Source: Macrotrachela quadricornifera (Eukaryota > Rotifera > Eurotatoria > Philodinida > Philodinidae). Taken from it: a stretch of DNA of 64,000 nt. The stretch covers positions 143,804 through 207,803 of the forward strand of contig JAJEKB010021243.1 in assembly GCA_022393335.1 (NCBI GenBank), written 5' to 3'. This document shows, piece by piece, positions 61,003 to 64,000 of the stretch (position 1 is its first letter; each line of letters opens with the position of its first letter). The notes below the pieces were generated by a model that searched no databases, was not told the DNA's origin, and saw only the letters and a list, made by a program, of their open reading frames with translations. A program made the position numbers and the translations under genes.

Positions 61003-62650
61003 GATAAAGATATATTATTAACTAGAAGAATATAAAAATCATTTTATTTTCCTGGTATTATCTTAATATGTAGCTTTATCATTTTTCTTTCTAATATTTT
61101 TTAACAGAAAAACAAAGAGAACACAAATTGATATTTATATTATCTAGTTAATCTTTATCTTGTTGTTTTTTTCTTTTGTGATTTTTATTTTTTGTATTTG
61201 TGGGTGTGAACATCAGGAAACATGATAGAAATGTTTATGATTTGTCATAATAAACAAACAGGTATAGCCTTTTAATGATTTATAATATTTAACTTTTTCT
61301 TTCGTTTTTTCTATTTGCTCTTGATGAAATAGTTTATTCGATATAAACTTTAATCCAATATAATCAAGTGACCTATACAGAAAAAAAAGAACAGTTAAAA
61401 ATACGTTATTTTGATAATAAATGAATAAATATATAGAGTATATTCTCGAAAGAGAAAAAGCCAAGGTTTTATTATTTACAAATATGTTTAATATAATACG
61501 GTCGAGCACGTTCTTAACAACGAAAAATACGATTTTATTACACGTATTCTTAACTGATAAAACGAATGTATTTAAATACATCCTAAAAAACTTTCAGAAT
61601 GTATTTTAACTATTTATTTTAAAATATTTGATATAAGAGCTTATTGATCCATATTTCTCTCTGATGTTCCAGAAATGATAAACCTCTTTATATTATATTT
61701 CTCCTTTTAATTAAAACACTTTTTTCTATTAAAAGATAACGTTTGAAAAAAAGTTAAAAGCTAAGAACATATAAATAACTGTAAAAAGTAAATAAGAGAT
61801 GCCTCATAATAAAGGACTCGACATTGTATTTCATATTTGAATATCTAAATATATTTTATTAAGAAAATAAAATAACTGCGAATTCAGTGCAATTAATTCC
61901 CATAAAGATGTAAATCGGTTGCACAAGATTGTAAAGGTTTTTACACTGCATCTTGTAAGATATTTTATTTTTTAATAAACTGTATTTAGAGACGCAAATA
62001 TAAAATGCAAAAAGGCGACCACCTATTAAATATCACATATTTACCTTTTATAGTTGCTTGTATGTCTTATCTTTTTTTTCAAATATATCTAAAACAGGTT
62101 TTTGGTCTAGCCATGTGTGCTTTTGTAAAGACTTTCAAAAGCGATTCTTTGATAAAAAGAAAAGTGTTTTAATTAAAGGAATAATACAGGAGAAATATAA
62201 AAAATACAGAAAAGCTTATTATATCTGGTACATCCGATAGTTAGTTTGAAAGAAGATATTAATGATGAATTATCTTATTTTATTTCTTTATACAATAAGA
62301 ATTCGATAATTTAAAAAATATGTTCGTTTGATCTACTGGTAACAAGTGTTCTATGATTTTTTTTTCTACATTCTTACAAAGTGAAAATGATTATTGTACT
62401 GATCAAATGATTTGTCCATCTGACGCTTTCCTTTTTTTTGTGTTTAAATTATCATTTGTCTTTTACTCAACATTTGAACGTATGATTCTATTCTCTCTGC
62501 TTACGAACGACATATTCTCATCATGATCTTGTTATCTAAGATAAAATTGATCGGTGAGATATTTCATTCATTAGCATAAAATAATTTATTTATTAAACAA
62601 AATGAAGTTAGTAATAAAATTTATTTTTGTTTTTATGTTTGTTTATTTAA
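61003..62650. other. Intergenic between aldolase and M13 genes
   Basis: No gene is supported; open frames at 61213-61609 and 62058-62240 are chance. It contains one MITE relic (61860-62010). Confidence 0.5.
61860..62010. mobile_element. Relic of the 4779-type MITE
   Basis: The minus strand carries CTCTAAATACAGTTTATTA, then AAAATATCTTACAAGATGCAG and TACAATCTTG. These are the same motifs in the same order as at about 4830-4890, inside the piggyBac-like element. The TTAA ends are lost. Confidence 0.5.
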
Positions 62651-64000
62651 TTAATCAAAGCATTTATTTGGTCTTGGTGTACATTGAAATGCTTGTGTAA
62701 ATTCAGGCATATGAATAAGAGCAGCATTTAATGCTATTTTTTCATCATAAACGCCTAATTGTGTTTGTAATATTTGTGCAAGTGATTCTCTTTGAAAACA
62801 TTGTGTTTGAGCATAAGCAAGAAAAAATGTTTGTTGACTTGTAAGACTTGTTCCAGGCATTTTAAATGTTTTCATTGGATTATCTTTCATTAAAGCATTA
62901 TATGCAATACGTAGTGCACCAATATGTCGAAGTGTAGTTGGTGAAAATGGTTCACCAGCTAATCGAATTTGAATTGGAATATTATTTATATAATATGTTA
63001 AAGTTTGTAATTCATTTACATAATAATCAGTTATACAATTACGACTATTATTATAAGCGGTAATTGTTGGTGATGCCCACCAATCATATCGTGTTCCATT
63101 TGGTAAATGTGTTCGACCTAAATTCATTTTAAGATATAAATTATTCGTCAACTGTCAAATCGCTTTTTCAATTAAACCGACTGAGTTCTAGGTTATCGAC
63201 TATGCTGATTTTCTATAAATTGATAGTTTTTTCCTGTTTTTCAAGGATAGTCTTGAACAAACAACATTAAACTTTCGCAAAAATTTGGTTTAAAGTTAGT
63301 TTTCTATGAAACCATCATATAAGGGCATAAGGGAATTTTTGTGTCCCTATTTTGAATCAGCATAATCGATTATCTAGAACTCAGTAGGTTTTATTGAAAA
63401 AGCCATTGGACAATCGACGATGTTTCCTCGTAAGTCATGAGTCGTATAATATTCTGAAACCAAAGTTAGGATTGCCTATCCATAAAGCCTGTCGAATCTG
63501 AATCTCAAGTTAAAAACTTTTACTACTAAAATTTGAGTTTCAGTTCAAATATTCATGGTCTCAACCGATTCTATCCATCAGATACGTACATTATTTTATT
63601 TAAGAAAATCTAAGATTTTTATATTATTCTTTATACTATAATAATTTTACCTTCAGGACCATCTATACTAGCAAAAAGTTTTTGAGCAAGTAGAACACCT
63701 ATTGATCCCATATTCATTGGCCTATAGAAAAAATATAAAACTTAAAAAAGTAAAACAAAATCAAATAAATATAATTTATACCATGGCCATTGAGAATTAA
63801 CAAGTGGTTCATGCATACCACTAGCAATAACAAAAAGTTGATTAAAAAGTGCAATATAATCAAAAAGACGACTTGTTCGTGTTTCAAATAAATCCCAATG
63901 ATCAAGTATAGTTGGATTTGCTAATGAAGTTGATAAACTCCATCGACGAAAATTATGATAATAATATGCATTACGTAAATGTGATTCATCAGTAACCTCA
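62651..64000 (-). CDS. M13 (neprilysin/ECE) family protein lacking catalytic residues, C-terminal part
   Basis: Three exons, 63782-64000 (running off the window), 63651-63721 and 62651-63117, join in phase. The C-terminal half of an M13 metallopeptidase is recognisable: PMNMGSIGVLLAQKLFASID corresponds to the NFGGIGxVIGHExTHxFD helix, YDWWASPTITAYNNSRNC to the WW..F..C region, and SQQTFFLAYAQTQCFQRESL with MPEFTQAFQC and NKC to the family C-terminus. The zinc motif HExxH is replaced by QKLFA, and the GENIAD motif with the third zinc ligand by an unrelated TLRHIGAL segment. Family members are zinc ecto-peptidases; this copy cannot bind zinc in that way and is probably a pseudo-enzyme. The reading frame itself is intact. 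The N-terminus lies outside the window. Confidence 0.8.
63146..63421. mobile_element. Foldback element in an M13 intron
   Basis: Arms of about 65 bp, GCTTTTTCAATTAAACCGAC and ACTGAGTTCTAGGTTATCGA on the left, recur inverted at 63351-63421 with about 10-15% mismatches and a 140-bp spacer. It is non-coding. It accounts for most of the 533-bp intron 63118-63650, in contrast to the 60-bp intron before it. Confidence 0.65.

Noticed and set aside
1..64000. tRNA, rRNA, CRISPR arrays and telomeric repeats
   Set aside because: No tRNA box pairs, ribosomal segments, regularly spaced short repeats with unique spacers, or telomere-like arrays were seen on reading both strands by eye.

Overview
The window is A+T-rich eukaryotic DNA with compact genes, GT-AG introns mostly of 45-70 bp, and metazoan proteins: a nuclear receptor, a RAB10-type GTPase, an ABCG half-transporter, an intronless rhodopsin-like receptor and an M13 (neprilysin-family) protein. 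This suits a small invertebrate. I favour a bdelloid rotifer (Rotaria/Adineta type) because of the intron size, the base composition, splice acceptors a few bases before start codons (as in spliced-leader trans-splicing) and the sharp split between repeat-rich and gene-rich DNA. The organism is an inference, not something the sequence proves.

Left half, about 1-34.6 kb: accessory, repeat-dominated DNA. It holds a 127-bp tandem repeat at the left edge; a repeat family carrying a GC-rich CTAG hairpin that recurs in inverted orientation at 1-7 kb and 26-31.5 kb; several short inverted-repeat elements (4779-5376, 7667-8156, 9479-10222, 17611-18127, 20761-22190); an 11-bp minisatellite (18635-19035); a MULE transposase remnant; and a CACTA/EnSpm (tnp2) transposase gene whose eight exons (23353-32301) stay in phase across a 5.66-kb intron filled by the hairpin-family repeats and a 10-N assembly gap. 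Host-like genes here are partial or decayed: a minus-strand membrane-protein exon series (8418-11713), a broken gene at 14.2-15.9 kb, and an unrecognised multi-exon gene (19428-20563) boxed in by two related mobile-element ends.

Right half, about 35-64 kb: ordinary gene-dense DNA. In order: a small single-pass membrane protein (-), AMDHD2 (+), 6-pyruvoyltetrahydropterin synthase (+), DLST, the E2 of the 2-oxoglutarate dehydrogenase complex (+), RAB10 (+), a 7TM receptor (-), an ABCG half-transporter (-), a 5-kb gene-poor stretch with a decayed minus-strand gene, a nuclear receptor (+), a TJAP1/BEGAIN-like coiled-coil protein (-), class I fructose-bisphosphate aldolase (+) and the C-terminal exons of an M13-family protein that has lost its zinc and catalytic residues (-).

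AMDHD2, PTS and DLST are head-to-tail with 206 and 109 bp between coding regions and AG acceptors just before the downstream starts, so they may form a trans-spliced operon. The products are otherwise functionally diverse: sugar, pterin and central-carbon metabolism, trafficking, export and signalling. No tRNA, rRNA or CRISPR array was seen.
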